The position numbers and the translations under genes were made by a program. The notes beneath the pieces are model-generated. The model was not told the DNA's origin. It ran no database searches and saw only the letters and a list, made by a program, of their open reading frames with translations. 64,000 nt of DNA from positions 310,001 to 374,000 of the forward strand of contig NZ_CADIKH010000001.1 in the NCBI RefSeq assembly GCF_902859855.1. Reading direction: 5' to 3'. The stretch is from Paraburkholderia humisilvae. Its GTDB lineage: Bacteria; Pseudomonadota; Gammaproteobacteria; Burkholderiales; Burkholderiaceae. Positions 55,184-64,000 of this stretch are shown piece after piece (within the stretch, counting starts at the first letter, position 1; each line of letters opens with the position of its first letter).

Positions 55184-56671
55184 ATGTATCTCGGCATTGA
55201 TCTTGGCACGTCTGAAGTGAAAGTCCTGCTGCTCGCGTCCGACGGACGCGTGATCGGCACCGCGGGAACACCGTTTACGGTGTCGCGTCCGCATCCGCGC
55301 TGGTCGGAACAGAACCCGATCGACTGGTGGGAAGGCACGCGCGCCGCGCTATTCGCGTTGCGCGAACAGCACCCCGATGAATTCGCGCAAATTCGCGGCA
55401 TCGGCCTGTCCGGCCAGATGCACGGCGCGGTGCTGCTCGATGCGCAAGACCGCGTATTGCGTCCGGCGATTCTGTGGAACGACATGCGCAGCGTCGAAGA
55501 ATGCGCGGAACTCACCGCGCGCGCGCCGGAGTTGCATCGCGTGGCCGGCAATCTCGCGATGCCCGGCTTCACCGCGCCGAAACTGCTGTGGGTTGCGCGA
55601 CACGAGCCCGAGATTTTCAAACAGACCGCGTGCGTGCTACTGCCGAAGGACTACTTGCGTCTGCAACTGACGGGCGGCAAGGTATCCGATCCATCGGATG
55701 CGGCGGGCACGTTGTGGCTCGATGTCGCAAAGCGCGACTGGTCCGATTCACTGCTCGCCGCGTGCAATCTGACGCGCGCGCATATGCCCGGTCTCGCGGA
55801 AGGCAGTGCGCCATCGGGCATGCTCAAGCCTGAGCTCGCGCGCGAATTCGGTCTGCGCGAACCGGTCGTGGTCGCGGCCGGTGGCGGCGACAATGCAACG
55901 AGCGCCATCGGCATCGGTGCAACGCAACCGGGCGATGGCTTCGTGTCGCTCGGCACATCGGGCGTGTTGTGCGTGATCGGCGACAGCTTCCGGCCGAACC
56001 CCGAGTCCGCGGTGCATGCGTTCTGCCATGCGATTCCTGACCGCTGGCATCAGATGAGCGTCGTGCTGTCGGCGGCCAGTTGCTTGCGGTGGGTATGCAA
56101 GCTGACCGGCACCCACGAAACGACGCTCCTGCCTGAAATCGAGGCACTGCCTGAAAGCGCGCTGACACATGCGCCGATCTTCCTGCCGTATCTGTCCGGC
56201 GAACGCACGCCGCATAACGACCCGTACGCGCAAGGCGTGTTCTTCGGCATGACGCATGCGACCGACCGCGCGCTGCTCGGCTACGCGGTGCTCGAAGGCG
56301 TGACGCTCGCGTTGACCGACGGCCTCGATGCGCTGAAAGCGGCCGGCACCGAAGTGAACGCGTTGTCGCTGCTCGGCGGCGGTGCGCGCAGCAACTACTG
56401 GGGGCAACTGCTCGCCGACGCGCTCGATACGAGCACGCGCAAGCACGGCGGCGGCGAAACCGGTGCCGCGCTCGGCGCCGCGCGCCTCGGCTGGCTCGCG
56501 GCCGGCGGCGATCCCGCGCACGTGCTGACCAAGCCGCCGGTCGAAATCGAGTTCACGCCGAATCCGCGGCGTCATGCGGTGCTGCGCAGGCGGCTCGAGC
56601 ATTACCGCACGCTGTATCGGCAATTGAAGCCGCTGTTCGCGGCCACCGCGTCAGGCGACTCGCCGGCATAG
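55184..56671 (+). CDS. xylB: Xylulokinase
   Basis: FGGY kinase that phosphorylates D-xylulose to xylulose 5-phosphate. 495 residues. The ATP/sugar-fold motif DLGTSEVKVLLL lies at 5-16, then IGLSGQMHGAVLLD, NDMRSVEECAELT and the phosphate-2 motif near GDNATSAIGIGATQPGDGF (quoted as GDNATSAIGIG). The late LGGGARSNYWGQLLADAL is an FGGY C-terminal motif. It follows dalD after 203 bases, and the SorC-type regulator follows 54 bases later, making a D-arabinitol or D-xylose catabolic group. XylA (isomerase) is absent, in favour of arabinitol. Confidence 0.92.
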   Translation: MYLGIDLGTSEVKVLLLASDGRVIGTAGTPFTVSRPHPRWSEQNPIDWWEGTRAALFALREQHPDEFAQIRGIGLSGQMHGAVLLDAQDRVLRPAILWNDMRSVEECAELTARAPELHRVAGNLAMPGFTAPKLLWVARHEPEIFKQTACVLLPKDYLRLQLTGGKVSDPSDAAGTLWLDVAKRDWSDSLLAACNLTRAHMPGLAEGSAPSGMLKPELAREFGLREPVVVAAGGGDNATSAIGIGATQPGDGFVSLGTSGVLCVIGDSFRPNPESAVHAFCHAIPDRWHQMSVVLSAASCLRWVCKLTGTHETTLLPEIEALPESALTHAPIFLPYLSGERTPHNDPYAQGVFFGMTHATDRALLGYAVLEGVTLALTDGLDALKAAGTEVNALSLLGGGARSNYWGQLLADALDTSTRKHGGGETGAALGAARLGWLAAGGDPAHVLTKPPVEIEFTPNPRRHAVLRRRLEHYRTLYRQLKPLFAATASGDSPA

Positions 56672-56725
56672 CGGGCGCACATCGCCGAACAGGTCGAAAG
56701 GTCCAAGCCAACGCATCCATTCACC

Positions 56726-57706
56726 GTGCCCAAGTCCAGCGAAAAACTCGATCTCGCGACGCGTGCCGCCTGGCTGTATTACGTAGCGGGCAATACGCAG
56801 AACGAAATCGCCGAAAAGTTGCAGGTGTCGCGGCCCGTCGCGCAGCGGCTGGTTGCGTTCGCGGTCGAAAAAAACCTGATTCGCGTGCGGGTCGACCATC
56901 AGCTGGCCGAGTGTCTGGCGCTCGCCGATGAACTGTCGAAACGGTATGGGCTGACGATGTGCGAGGTCGTGCCGGTCGACAACGATACGCAGGAAGAAAT
57001 CGACCGCAAGCTCGCGGTGGCCGGCGCGCAGGTCATGGAGCGCTATCTGGGTGAAGAGAAACCGATGATCGTCGCGGTCAGCAGCGGACGCACGCTCAAA
57101 GCGGTGGTCGACCAGGTCGCGCAACTCGATCGGCCGCAGCATCGGCTGGTGTCGATGGTGGGCGCGATCGCGCACGATGGCTCGTCGAATCGTTATGACG
57201 TCGCGCTGCATATCTCCGAGAAGACGGGCGGCAAGCATTTTCTGTTGCCCGCGCCGTTGATCGCCGATAGCGAGGCCGAACGCGCGCAGTGGTGCAATCA
57301 CCGGCTCTATCGAATCGTCGAATCGCTATCCGGCGACGCGGATGTCGCGTTTATCGGCATCGGCAATATCGGGCTGGGTTGCCCGCTGCATGAGGACGGC
57401 TTCATCACCTCCGACGAAGTGGCGGAATTGATGGAACTGGGCGCGGTCGCGGAACTGCATGGTTTGCCGATTTCGGCCGACGGCGCGCGCATCGAGTCGC
57501 CCACCGAACGGCGGGTGACCAGCATCCGGCCCGTTTCGCCGCCGAAGCGGCCGACCATCGGCTTTGCATGCGGTGAGCGAAAGCGCACCGCGGTAATTGC
57601 CGCGCTAAAAGGCGGATGGCTATCGGGACTCGTCACCGATGAACTGTGCGCGCGCGAGGCGCTCGAAGAAGCGGCCGATGCCGCGTTGAAAGAGCCCGCG
57701 CGCTGA
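56726..57706 (+). CDS. SorC family transcriptional regulator with sugar-binding domain
   Basis: 326 residues from GTG 56726 (family start VPKSSEKLDLATR). Helix-turn-helix at about 12-55 (YYVAGNTQNEIAEKLQVSRP) followed by the sugar-phosphate-binding NagB-like domain at about 60-320. That domain has AVSSGRTLKAVVDQVAQL, FIGIGNIGLGCPLHEDGF and IEAVRRGAVGEI-type closing IEALIT region (here RTAVIAALKGGWLSGLVTDE). SorC regulators respond to phosphorylated sugars and act on polyol or sugar operons. It follows xylB by 54 bases on the same strand, so it probably controls dalD-xylB, perhaps with xylulose-phosphate as a signal (inference). Confidence 0.88.
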   Translation: MPKSSEKLDLATRAAWLYYVAGNTQNEIAEKLQVSRPVAQRLVAFAVEKNLIRVRVDHQLAECLALADELSKRYGLTMCEVVPVDNDTQEEIDRKLAVAGAQVMERYLGEEKPMIVAVSSGRTLKAVVDQVAQLDRPQHRLVSMVGAIAHDGSSNRYDVALHISEKTGGKHFLLPAPLIADSEAERAQWCNHRLYRIVESLSGDADVAFIGIGNIGLGCPLHEDGFITSDEVAELMELGAVAELHGLPISADGARIESPTERRVTSIRPVSPPKRPTIGFACGERKRTAVIAALKGGWLSGLVTDELCAREALEEAADAALKEPAR

Positions 57707-57950
57707 CGCTCGAAGAACGGATGCCGGTTTTCCGTGTGATCGACGAAGTGAATATACGCATCGATGATTCTCGGCGGGATAGTCATAGGGCAGCCTCGAC
57801 GCATGGCGCTGTTGGCACAGCGCAACGCAGAGCATAGGCGCTGATGGCCGCGTACCCAAGGCAACCACCCACACTATTCGCCGCGGTATTCAGCACGGTA
57901 CGCGCCGCTACTCGGACGGTGTCGCACCGTGGACGTGAGACAGCACCGGT

Positions 57951-58199
57951 TCAACTCGCCTTCGTTCTCGCCCCCGACGCGATCGCCTGCAACGCGACAC
58001 TGCGCGCGCTCTCGATCGCCGCGGCCTCGCTCGCATACAGCGTGTCGCTCTCCACGCGTTGATACGGCAGGATCTCGGCGTCTTCGGCGCTCGGCGCCGT
58101 CACGCTACGCACCGCCGCATAGGCGGTCCAGCCGCCGTTCTGAATCGACTGCATCGCCGACAGCACCAGTTGATATCGTCCGAGCGTTTCGATGTGCAT
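57951..58199 (-). CDS. Small conserved-looking protein of unknown function
   Basis: 82 residues from ATG 58199, chosen because GGAG lies six bases upstream; ATG 58205 directly abuts the same GGAG. The protein begins MHIETLGRYQLVLSAMQS, has GGWTAYAAVRSV in the middle and an Ala/Ser/Glu-rich helix at the end. No Cys, signal peptide or membrane segment. Codon use (strong third-position GC) resembles real genes. No family is recognised. It lies 149 bases downstream of pntB on the same strand and could be the last gene of that transcript, or a separate unit. Confidence 0.6.
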   Translation of the reverse strand: MHIETLGRYQLVLSAMQSIQNGGWTAYAAVRSVTAPSAEDAEILPYQRVESDTLYASEAAAIESARSVALQAIASGARTKAS

Positions 58200-58348
58200 G
58201 ATCATCTCCAGTCAAAGAAGCGTATTGCCGATGTTGCGCCGCGTGTCGCAGTCGGCCTGCGCGACGCCAGTAACGGAACGGTGCGCCGCCCGAGCCTGCC
58301 ATTGCGCACCACCGTGCAAGCCTCGGCGCAATCATCGATGAAGACCGC

Positions 58349-59749
58349 CTACGCGCTCAGTTGCGCAAGCAGCGCTTCGACGCTGTGCTTCGCGTCACCA
58401 AACAGCATCCGCGTGTTCTCCTTGTAGAAGAGCGGATTGTCCACGCCCGCATAGCCGCTCGCCATGCTGCGCTTCGACACGATCACCGTGTTCGCCTTCC
58501 ACACTTCGAGCACCGGCATCCCGGCAATCGGGCTGCCCGCATCTTCGAGCGCCGCCGGATTCACGATGTCGTTTGCGCCGATCACGAGCACGACGTCGGT
58601 ACTGCTGAAGTCCTCGTTGATCTCATCCATCTCGAGCACGATGTCGTATGGCACCCTCGCCTCCGCGAGCAGTACGTTCATATGGCCCGGCAAGCGCCCC
58701 GCAACCGGATGAATGCCGAAGCGCACCTTCACGCCCTTGTCGCGCAGCTTGCGGGTGATCTCGCTGATCGTCGTTTGCGCCTGCGCGACCGCCATGCCGT
58801 AGCCCGGCACGATCACCACTTCGGACGCGTCGCGTAGCAGCGCGCCGACTTCGTCGACGGACACCGGCACCACCTCGCCTTCGATGGCCGCGGCGACGGT
58901 CGTCACCGTACCGAAGCCGCCGAAAATCACCGACAGGAACTTGCGGTTCATCGCGCGGCACATGATGTAGCTGAGAATCGCGCCGCTCGAGCCTACCAGT
59001 GCGCCGGTCACGATCAATAGATCGTTGCTGAGCATGAAGCCGGTCGCAGCCGCCGCCCAGCCCGAATAGCTGTTCAGCATCGACACGACCACCGGCATGT
59101 CCGCGCCGCCGATCGCCATCACCAGATGCACGCCGATCAGCGCGGCGATCGCGGTCATGGTCAGCAGAGGGCCGACGCCTTGCGCCGCCTCCGGCGCCGT
59201 CAGGAACAGATAGCCGAGCGCGACACAGGCCAGCACGCCGACCAGGTTCAGCAGATGCCGCATCGGCAGGACCAGCGGCTTGCCGCCGACCGTGCCTTGC
59301 AACTTCAGAAAGGCGACGATCGATCCGGTGAAGGTCACCGCGCCGATAAACACGCCAAGATAGATTTCGACGTCGTGAATCGATTGCCCGGCACCGCCGA
59401 AGCTCGCCGCATTGCCCGCCGCCGGCGACAGATAGCTCGCGAACGCGACGAGCACAGCCGCGAGACCGACAAAGCTGTGCAGCGCCGCGACGAGTTGCGG
59501 CATTTGCGTCATCTCGACGCGCCGCGCGAGCAGCGCGCCGCCCGCCACGCCGATCGCCATCAGCGCGGCGACGACTGGCAGCACGGCGCCGCCCGCGAGC
59601 CACAGCGTCGTGACGACCGCGATCGCCATGCCGGCAACGCCGTACAGATTGCCGCGCCGGGCGGACGCGGGGTGGCTCAAGCCGCGCAGGCTCAAGATGA
59701 ACAGTGCACTCGCGGCCAGATAGGCCATGCTGCCGATTCCGTTTTGCAT
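58349..59749 (-). CDS. pntB: NAD(P) transhydrogenase subunit beta
   Basis: Membrane subunit of the proton-translocating transhydrogenase that makes NADPH from NADH using the proton gradient. 466 residues, the usual length. About nine hydrophobic helices fill the first 260 residues; the NADP-binding domain III (about 280-466) has [14 protein letters not shown] and [19 protein letters not shown] with the lid region [20 protein letters not shown] (quoted in part). The gene begins ten bases after the pntA stop. Its start follows AAGGAGA on the minus strand. pntA precedes it, then PAS and oxalate genes. Confidence 0.97.
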   Translation of the reverse strand: MQNGIGSMAYLAASALFILSLRGLSHPASARRGNLYGVAGMAIAVVTTLWLAGGAVLPVVAALMAIGVAGGALLARRVEMTQMPQLVAALHSFVGLAAVLVAFASYLSPAAGNAASFGGAGQSIHDVEIYLGVFIGAVTFTGSIVAFLKLQGTVGGKPLVLPMRHLLNLVGVLACVALGYLFLTAPEAAQGVGPLLTMTAIAALIGVHLVMAIGGADMPVVVSMLNSYSGWAAAATGFMLSNDLLIVTGALVGSSGAILSYIMCRAMNRKFLSVIFGGFGTVTTVAAAIEGEVVPVSVDEVGALLRDASEVVIVPGYGMAVAQAQTTISEITRKLRDKGVKVRFGIHPVAGRLPGHMNVLLAEARVPYDIVLEMDEINEDFSSTDVVLVIGANDIVNPAALEDAGSPIAGMPVLEVWKANTVIVSKRSMASGYAGVDNPLFYKENTRMLFGDAKHSVEALLAQLSA

Positions 59750-59759
59750 GTCGGTCTCC

Positions 59760-61361
59760 TTATTCGCCGCGCTGGAACATGTTCAGCATGCGTTGGGTCA
59801 CGAGGAACCCGCCTGCGATGTTGATCGTCGCGATCAGCAGCGCAAGACCGGCAAGTACCGCGACCACCCCACCCGGCGCACCGATCTGAAGGAGCGCGCC
59901 GATCACGATGATTCCGCTGATCGCATTGGTGACGCTCATCAGCGGCGTATGCAGCGCCGGCGTCACGTTCCAGACCACCTGATAGCCGACGAAAATCGCG
60001 AGCACGAACACCGTGAAGTGCGCGACGAACGCAGGCGGCGCGACCGCACCGAGCGCGGCGATTAGCACGGCGGCAAGCACAAGGCCGACAACACCGAGCG
60101 TGGATGCGCGGCGCCGCTGCTGATCGCTGACCGCTGCGCCCGCACCGTGCGCAGCGGGCTTCGGCTGCACCGCGGCGGCTGCGGTGACCGTTGCCGCGGC
60201 CGGCGCCGGCGTCGCGCGCTTCGGCGGCGGCCATTTGATTTCACCGTTGCGAATCACCGTCATCCCGGCGATCACTTCGTCCTCGAGATTCACTGCGATC
60301 TCGCCGTCCTTGCGTGGTGTGAGATCGGTAAGCAGGTGTCGCAGGTTCGTGCCGTACAACTGGCTCGACTGCGTCGCCATCCGCGCGGGCAGGTCCGTGT
60401 AGCCGATCATCGTCACGCCTTCCGCCTGCGCCGCGACGCCCGGTTGCGTCAACTCGCAATTGCCGCCCTGCTCGGCCGCCAGATCGACGATCACGCTGCC
60501 ATAGCGCATGCTGCGCACCATCTCGGTCGTGATCAGCTTCGGCGCGGGCTTGCCCGGAATCAGCGCGGTCGTCACGATCACGTCGACTTCCTTCGCCTGC
60601 GCCGCGAACAGCGCCATTTCCGCTTCGATAAACGCGGCGCTCATTTCCTTCGCATAGCCGCCCGAGCCGCTGCCGTCTTCGTTGTAGTCGAGCTCGAGAA
60701 ACTCGGCGCCCATGCTCTCGACCTGCTGCCGCACTTCGGGCCGCGTGTCAAACGCGCGTACGATCGCGCCAAGACTGCGTGCCGCGCCAATCGCCGCCAG
60801 GCCCGCGACGCCGGCGCCGATCACCATCACCTTCGCAGGCGCGATCTTGCCGGCCGCCGTGATCTGGCCCATGAAGCCGCGGCCGAACTGATGCGCGGCC
60901 TCGATCACCGCGCGGTAACCGGCCATGTTCGCCATCGAGCTCAGCGCATCGATCTTCTGCGCGCGCGAGATGCGCGGCACGCAGTCCATCGCGAGCACCG
61001 TGATGTTGCGCGCGCGCAGCCTCTCCAGCAGTTCCGGATTTTGCGCGGGCCAGATAAAGCTGATCAGCGTTGTGCCTTCGCGCAGCAGCGCGATTTCGTC
61101 GACGCCGCCCGCGGCTTCGGACGACGGTGCGCGCACCTTCACGATGATGTCGGCCATCTCATGCAACGCCGCCGCGTTCGCGACGACCTGCGCGCCCGCC
61201 GCGCGATATGAATCATCGGAGAACGCGGCCCGTTCGCCTGCGCCTGTTTCGATGGCCACATTGAAACCGAGCTTCGACAGATGCCCGATGACTTCCGGCG
61301 TCAAAGCGACACGACGCTCGCCCGGATAGGTCTCCCGCGGTACTCCAATCTTCATTGGCAT
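59760..61361 (-). CDS. pntA: NAD(P) transhydrogenase subunit alpha
   Basis: 533 residues, the undivided form with domain I and the domain II helices in one chain, as in E. coli. Domain [21 protein letters not shown], then the NAD-binding glycines in [22 protein letters not shown] (quoted in part) and [22 protein letters not shown] Pro/Ala-rich linker at about 375-420 ([20 protein letters not shown]) is longer than in E. coli. Domain II has about four helices at 430-530. ATG 61361 is preceded by GGGAG seven bases upstream; ATG 61355 is in frame. It is the first gene of pntA-pntB; the PAS gene lies 358 bases upstream on the same strand. Confidence 0.96.
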   Translation of the reverse strand: MPMKIGVPRETYPGERRVALTPEVIGHLSKLGFNVAIETGAGERAAFSDDSYRAAGAQVVANAAALHEMADIIVKVRAPSSEAAGGVDEIALLREGTTLISFIWPAQNPELLERLRARNITVLAMDCVPRISRAQKIDALSSMANMAGYRAVIEAAHQFGRGFMGQITAAGKIAPAKVMVIGAGVAGLAAIGAARSLGAIVRAFDTRPEVRQQVESMGAEFLELDYNEDGSGSGGYAKEMSAAFIEAEMALFAAQAKEVDVIVTTALIPGKPAPKLITTEMVRSMRYGSVIVDLAAEQGGNCELTQPGVAAQAEGVTMIGYTDLPARMATQSSQLYGTNLRHLLTDLTPRKDGEIAVNLEDEVIAGMTVIRNGEIKWPPPKRATPAPAAATVTAAAAVQPKPAAHGAGAAVSDQQRRRASTLGVVGLVLAAVLIAALGAVAPPAFVAHFTVFVLAIFVGYQVVWNVTPALHTPLMSVTNAISGIIVIGALLQIGAPGGVVAVLAGLALLIATINIAGGFLVTQRMLNMFQRGE

Positions 61362-61719
61362 GGCAATGCTCCCAATCGACGTTTCAAATCCTGTTCCGCG
61401 GTGCGCACGGCACGATCGCGCGATGACTCAACATTCCGCGCAAGAACGCGTGCGCGCAGCCGCGCGCGCCCTCCATCGGCGTCGCGCCGCGGCAAGGGGC
61501 TCAATCCTGTTGTCAAATGGTCGGTCAGCCGCGCAACACGGGCTTTCACGCGCATCGGTCCGTTTGGGGGGGATGGACCGCGCGCCGCTTGTGGCTCGCT
61601 TTCATGCGGGCCGATGTCGCTTTGCTTCGTCTTCGTTGTCCGGCAAATCGCTGGCGCCGGCATGCCGTCATCGGCGTGCTTTATTGACGCGCCTCATTGG
61701 GCGTGCTCATGGGCGTAAA
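61362..61719. other. Gap between the PAS gene and pntA
   Basis: 358 bases without a supported gene. It presumably contains the pntA promoter. A minus-strand TTGACA occurs near 61512-61517, but no -10 at proper distance was found. No clear terminator for the PAS gene was seen either. Confidence 0.4.
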
Positions 61720-62151
61720 TTACGCGCCGGCTTTCGCCTCCAGCTCGGCGACGCGCTTGCGTAGCGCGCGGTCTTCGGCGAAGCGCGTGGTCTCGTCACG
61801 GATAATCGCGACGATACCGGTTATCGCGCCTTGCGGAGAATGCAATAGCGCGACCGTGAACGCGATCGACATCGCGCGGCCGGCCTTGTCGACTGCCGGC
61901 ACTTTCAGCAGGTCGTGGCCATAGCGCGTCTGCCCCGTCGCCATGGTCTTGTTGTAGCCGTCCCAGTGACGGCCGCGTAGCCGCTCGGGAATGATCAGGT
62001 CCAGCGACTGGCCAAGCGCTTCTTCCTGCGTGTAGCCGAACATCCGCTCGGCAGCGGGATTCCACAGTGTAATCGCGCCGTCCGGACCGGAGATGATCAC
62101 GGCGTCGCCGATTGCATTGACAAGCTGTTCAAAATCGATGGTGGGGGCCAT
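61720..62151 (-). CDS. Single PAS-domain protein
   Basis: 143 residues from ATG 62151 (MAPTIDFEQLV); the frame opens at 62205 but the first 18 codons are not PAS-like. The PAS core at about 5-105 has VNAIGDAVIISGPDGAITLWN, MFGYTQEEALGQSLDLIIPE and HDLLKVPAVDKAGRAMSIAF, close to the PAS folds of redox or haem sensors such as EcDos and RcoM-like proteins. The last 15 residues form an amphipathic helix (ALRKRVAELEAK). No output domain is attached, so it must act through another protein. It lies between frc and pntA, all on the minus strand. Confidence 0.85.
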   Translation of the reverse strand: MAPTIDFEQLVNAIGDAVIISGPDGAITLWNPAAERMFGYTQEEALGQSLDLIIPERLRGRHWDGYNKTMATGQTRYGHDLLKVPAVDKAGRAMSIAFTVALLHSPQGAITGIVAIIRDETTRFAEDRALRKRVAELEAKAGA

Positions 62152-62309
62152 GTTCTCTCGTCCGCGCGGTAGGGCTGTGCTCGCACGCGAGCATTCGTCA
62201 CTCATTCAGTGTGCGGCCGCCGTCCCGTTCTGCTGAATCAGGGCACGGCGGCCGCCTGCTGCAATTGCGCTTACTGCGTGCTACGTCGACGGCGAACTAC
62301 GCTGCAACA

Positions 62310-63563
62310 TCAAACCGCACGCGCGTCACGCATGCTGGCGATCTGGTCGTGGCTATAGCCCAGTTCGGCCAGCACTTCGTCGGTGTGCTCGCCGAGCAGC
62401 GGCGACGACGTGATCTCCGGCTTCAGGTCCGAGAACTTGATCGGGCTGCCGACCGTCAGGTACTTGCCGCGCACCTTGTGATCCACTTCAACGATCGAGC
62501 CGCTGCTGCGCAGCGATTCGTCGTTCGCGAGTTCCTTCATCGTCAGCACCGGTGCGCACGGAATATCGAACTTGCGCAGGATATCGACCGCTTCGAACTT
62601 CGTCTTGTCGGCAAGCCATCCTTCGATCGTCGCGAAGATGTCGAAGATGTGCGGCTGACGCGCTGCCGCCGTGCTGTAGTTCGGATCGTTGATCCATTCC
62701 GGCTTGCCGATCGCGCGGCAGATCGGCTCCCACGCGTGGCCCTGAACCGTGAAGTAGATGTACGCGTTCGGATCGGTTTCCCAGCCCTTGCACTTCAACA
62801 CCCAGCCCGGCTGGCCGCCGCCGCCCGCGTTGCCGCCACGCGGCACCACGTCGCTGAACGTGCCGTGCGGGTATTGCGGATACTCTTCGAGATAGCCGAG
62901 ACGGTCCAGACGCTGCTGGTCGCGCAGCTTCACGCGGCACAGGTTCAGCACGCTGTCCTGCATCGACACCGCAACCTTCTGGCCCTTGCCGGTCTGCTGG
63001 CGGCCGATGATCGCGGTCAGAATGCCGATCGCGAGATGCATGCCGGTGTTGCTGTCGCCGAGCGCGGCCGCGCTCACCGTCGGCGGGCCGTCCCAGAAGC
63101 CGGTCGTCGAGGCGGCGCCGCCCGCGCATTGCGCGACGTTCTCGTAGACCTTCAGGTCCTGGTAGTGGTGGCCGTCGCTAAAGCCCTTCACCGACGCGAC
63201 GATCATCTTCGGGTTCAGCTCATTGATGCGCTCCCACGAGAAGCCCATCCGGTCCAGCGCACCCGGGCCGAAGTTCTCAACGAGGACATCCGATTCCTGG
63301 ATCAGCTTTTCCAGCACTTCCTTGCCGGCGGCCGTCTTCGTGTCGAGCGTCAACGAGCGCTTGTTGCTGTTGAGCATCGTGAAGTACAGCGCGTCGGCAT
63401 CGGGAATGTCGCGCAACTGGTTGCGCGTCACGTCGCCCGAGCCGGGACGCTCGACCTTGATCACGTCCGCACCGAACCACGCCAGCAATTGCGTGCACGC
63501 CGGGCCGGCCTGGACGTGCGTAAAGTCGATGATCTTGATGCCTTCGAGGGGTTTGTTGCTCAT
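62310..63563 (-). CDS. frc: Formyl-CoA:oxalate CoA-transferase
   Basis: Class III CoA-transferase that moves CoA from formyl-CoA to oxalate. 417 residues, the typical frc length (about 428 in Oxalobacter). The catalytic Asp169 region is [15 protein letters not shown], and the flexible glycine loop [15 protein letters not shown] is present. The N-terminal block is [30 protein letters not shown] (quoted in part as [14 protein letters not shown]). Frc residues typical of oxalate enzymes (Trp48-like Q17 region, GGGG loop) fit formyl-CoA transferase rather than other CaiB types. Downstream of oxc by 24 bases, same strand: oxalyl-CoA is decarboxylated by Oxc to formyl-CoA, and Frc returns CoA to new oxalate. 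Confidence 0.95.
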   Translation of the reverse strand: MSNKPLEGIKIIDFTHVQAGPACTQLLAWFGADVIKVERPGSGDVTRNQLRDIPDADALYFTMLNSNKRSLTLDTKTAAGKEVLEKLIQESDVLVENFGPGALDRMGFSWERINELNPKMIVASVKGFSDGHHYQDLKVYENVAQCAGGAASTTGFWDGPPTVSAAALGDSNTGMHLAIGILTAIIGRQQTGKGQKVAVSMQDSVLNLCRVKLRDQQRLDRLGYLEEYPQYPHGTFSDVVPRGGNAGGGGQPGWVLKCKGWETDPNAYIYFTVQGHAWEPICRAIGKPEWINDPNYSTAAARQPHIFDIFATIEGWLADKTKFEAVDILRKFDIPCAPVLTMKELANDESLRSSGSIVEVDHKVRGKYLTVGSPIKFSDLKPEITSSPLLGEHTDEVLAELGYSHDQIASMRDARAV

Positions 63564-63587
63564 ACGTATCTCCAGATGGGCCGGGGC

Positions 63588-64000
63588 TTACTTCTTCACG
63601 CCGCTTTGCGGGTTAAGGTTGGTCAATCGGCCGCTTTCGGTACCGGCCGCTTCGTCGATCACTGCATTGATCAAGGTGGGCTTGCCTGACTTGATCGCTT
63701 CCTGCAGCGCGTGGGTCAGTTCTTCCGGCGTCGTCGCGTTAAAGCCGATGCCGCCGAATGCCTCGATCATCTTGTCGTAACGGGCGCCCTTCACGAACAC
63801 GGTCGGCGCTACGTCCTTGCCGCCCGTCGGGTTCACATCGGTGCCCTTGTAGACGCCGTTGTTGTTGAACACGATCGTGCAGACCGGCAGGTCATATCGG
63901 CAGATCGTTTCGAGTTCCATGCCGGAAAAGCCGAACGCGCTGTCGCCTTCGATCGCGACCACCTGTGTGCCGCTCGTTACCGCCGCGCCGATCGCGAAGC
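63588..64000 (-). CDS. oxc: Oxalyl-CoA decarboxylase, C-terminal part (partial)
   Basis: About 136 C-terminal residues are in the window; the frame continues beyond the right edge. The thiamine-diphosphate/Mg motif is seen as EGDSAFGFSGMELETICRYD and NNNGVYKG, the pyrophosphate-binding GD...NN pair. The end resembles Oxc: PTLINAVIDEAAGTESGRL and a Lys-rich C-terminus (QSGVKK). It decarboxylates oxalyl-CoA to formyl-CoA, and frc is 24 bases downstream. The upstream part, start and any promoter are outside the window. Confidence 0.92.
   Translation of the reverse strand, partial: FAIGAAVTSGTQVVAIEGDSAFGFSGMELETICRYDLPVCTIVFNNNGVYKGTDVNPTGGKDVAPTVFVKGARYDKMIEAFGGIGFNATTPEELTHALQEAIKSGKPTLINAVIDEAAGTESGRLTNLNPQSGVKK

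Noticed and set aside
62211..63689. Long plus-strand frame opposite frc (492 codons)
   Set aside because: Antisense shadow of a well-conserved CoA-transferase; no domain and low-complexity Arg-rich content.

Overview
The window is GC-rich, densely coded chromosomal DNA. Gene content, protein sequences and gene order point to a member of the Burkholderiaceae in the Paraburkholderia/Burkholderia group. Examples are the runs lpxK-trm112-kdsB-adk, murJ-rpsT-DUF3579-argF-argG, queG/tsaE-amiC, kynR/kynB-kynU-kynA and oxc-frc. No rRNA, tRNA, CRISPR array, transposase or integrase-linked element was recognised; the only tyrosine recombinase is the housekeeping XerD. Most of the window is core genome.

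Layout. 1-8.2 kb: the end of a PLP aminotransferase-like protein, an MdtD-type exporter, a degenerate EAL protein, an ECF41-like sigma factor, a stand-alone ClpP, a TetR regulator, a NYN/OST-HTH RNA-binding protein and a LysE exporter. 8.2-16.8 kb: a soluble triple-PAS histidine kinase, sodB, xseA, an unusual AT-rich spacer with two adjacent DnaA-box-like sites, then the lipid A/KDO operon lpxK-trm112-kdsB, and adk. 17-34.9 kb: housekeeping genes, namely a short-chain dehydrogenase, murJ with a SirB1-type gene, rpsT, a DUF3579 gene, argF, argG, murB, yajQ, plsY, ybaK, an acyl-CoA synthetase, xerD-ogt, queG, and tsaE-amiC.

35.1-41.5 kb is the main accessory region. Six genes lie on the plus strand with overlaps or very short gaps: a thermostable-hemolysin-family (PF12261-like) protein, an AMP-forming ligase, a Fe(II)/2-oxoglutarate (TauD/SyrP-like) dioxygenase, an AurF-like diiron N-oxygenase with all expected metal ligands, a DHA2-type MFS exporter and an AraC regulator. 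This looks like a compact small-molecule pathway (activate, transfer, oxidise, export, regulate). I cannot match it to a characterised natural product and it is the best candidate here for an undescribed system.

41.7-49.6 kb returns to conserved genes: pirin, cnoX, tcdA, pdxH, cfa, a DUF72 gene, msrA and a flavin reductase. 49.8-53.3 kb is the kynurenine pathway (tryptophan to anthranilate), with a divergent Lrp/AsnC regulator. Its kynureninase carries Gly where the PLP-pyridine-binding Asp is expected. 53.6-57.7 kb is D-arabinitol catabolism (dalD, xylB, SorC-type regulator). 58-64 kb, all on the minus strand, holds a small unknown protein, the proton-translocating transhydrogenase pntAB, a PAS protein and the oxalate-degradation genes frc and oxc; oxc runs off the window end.
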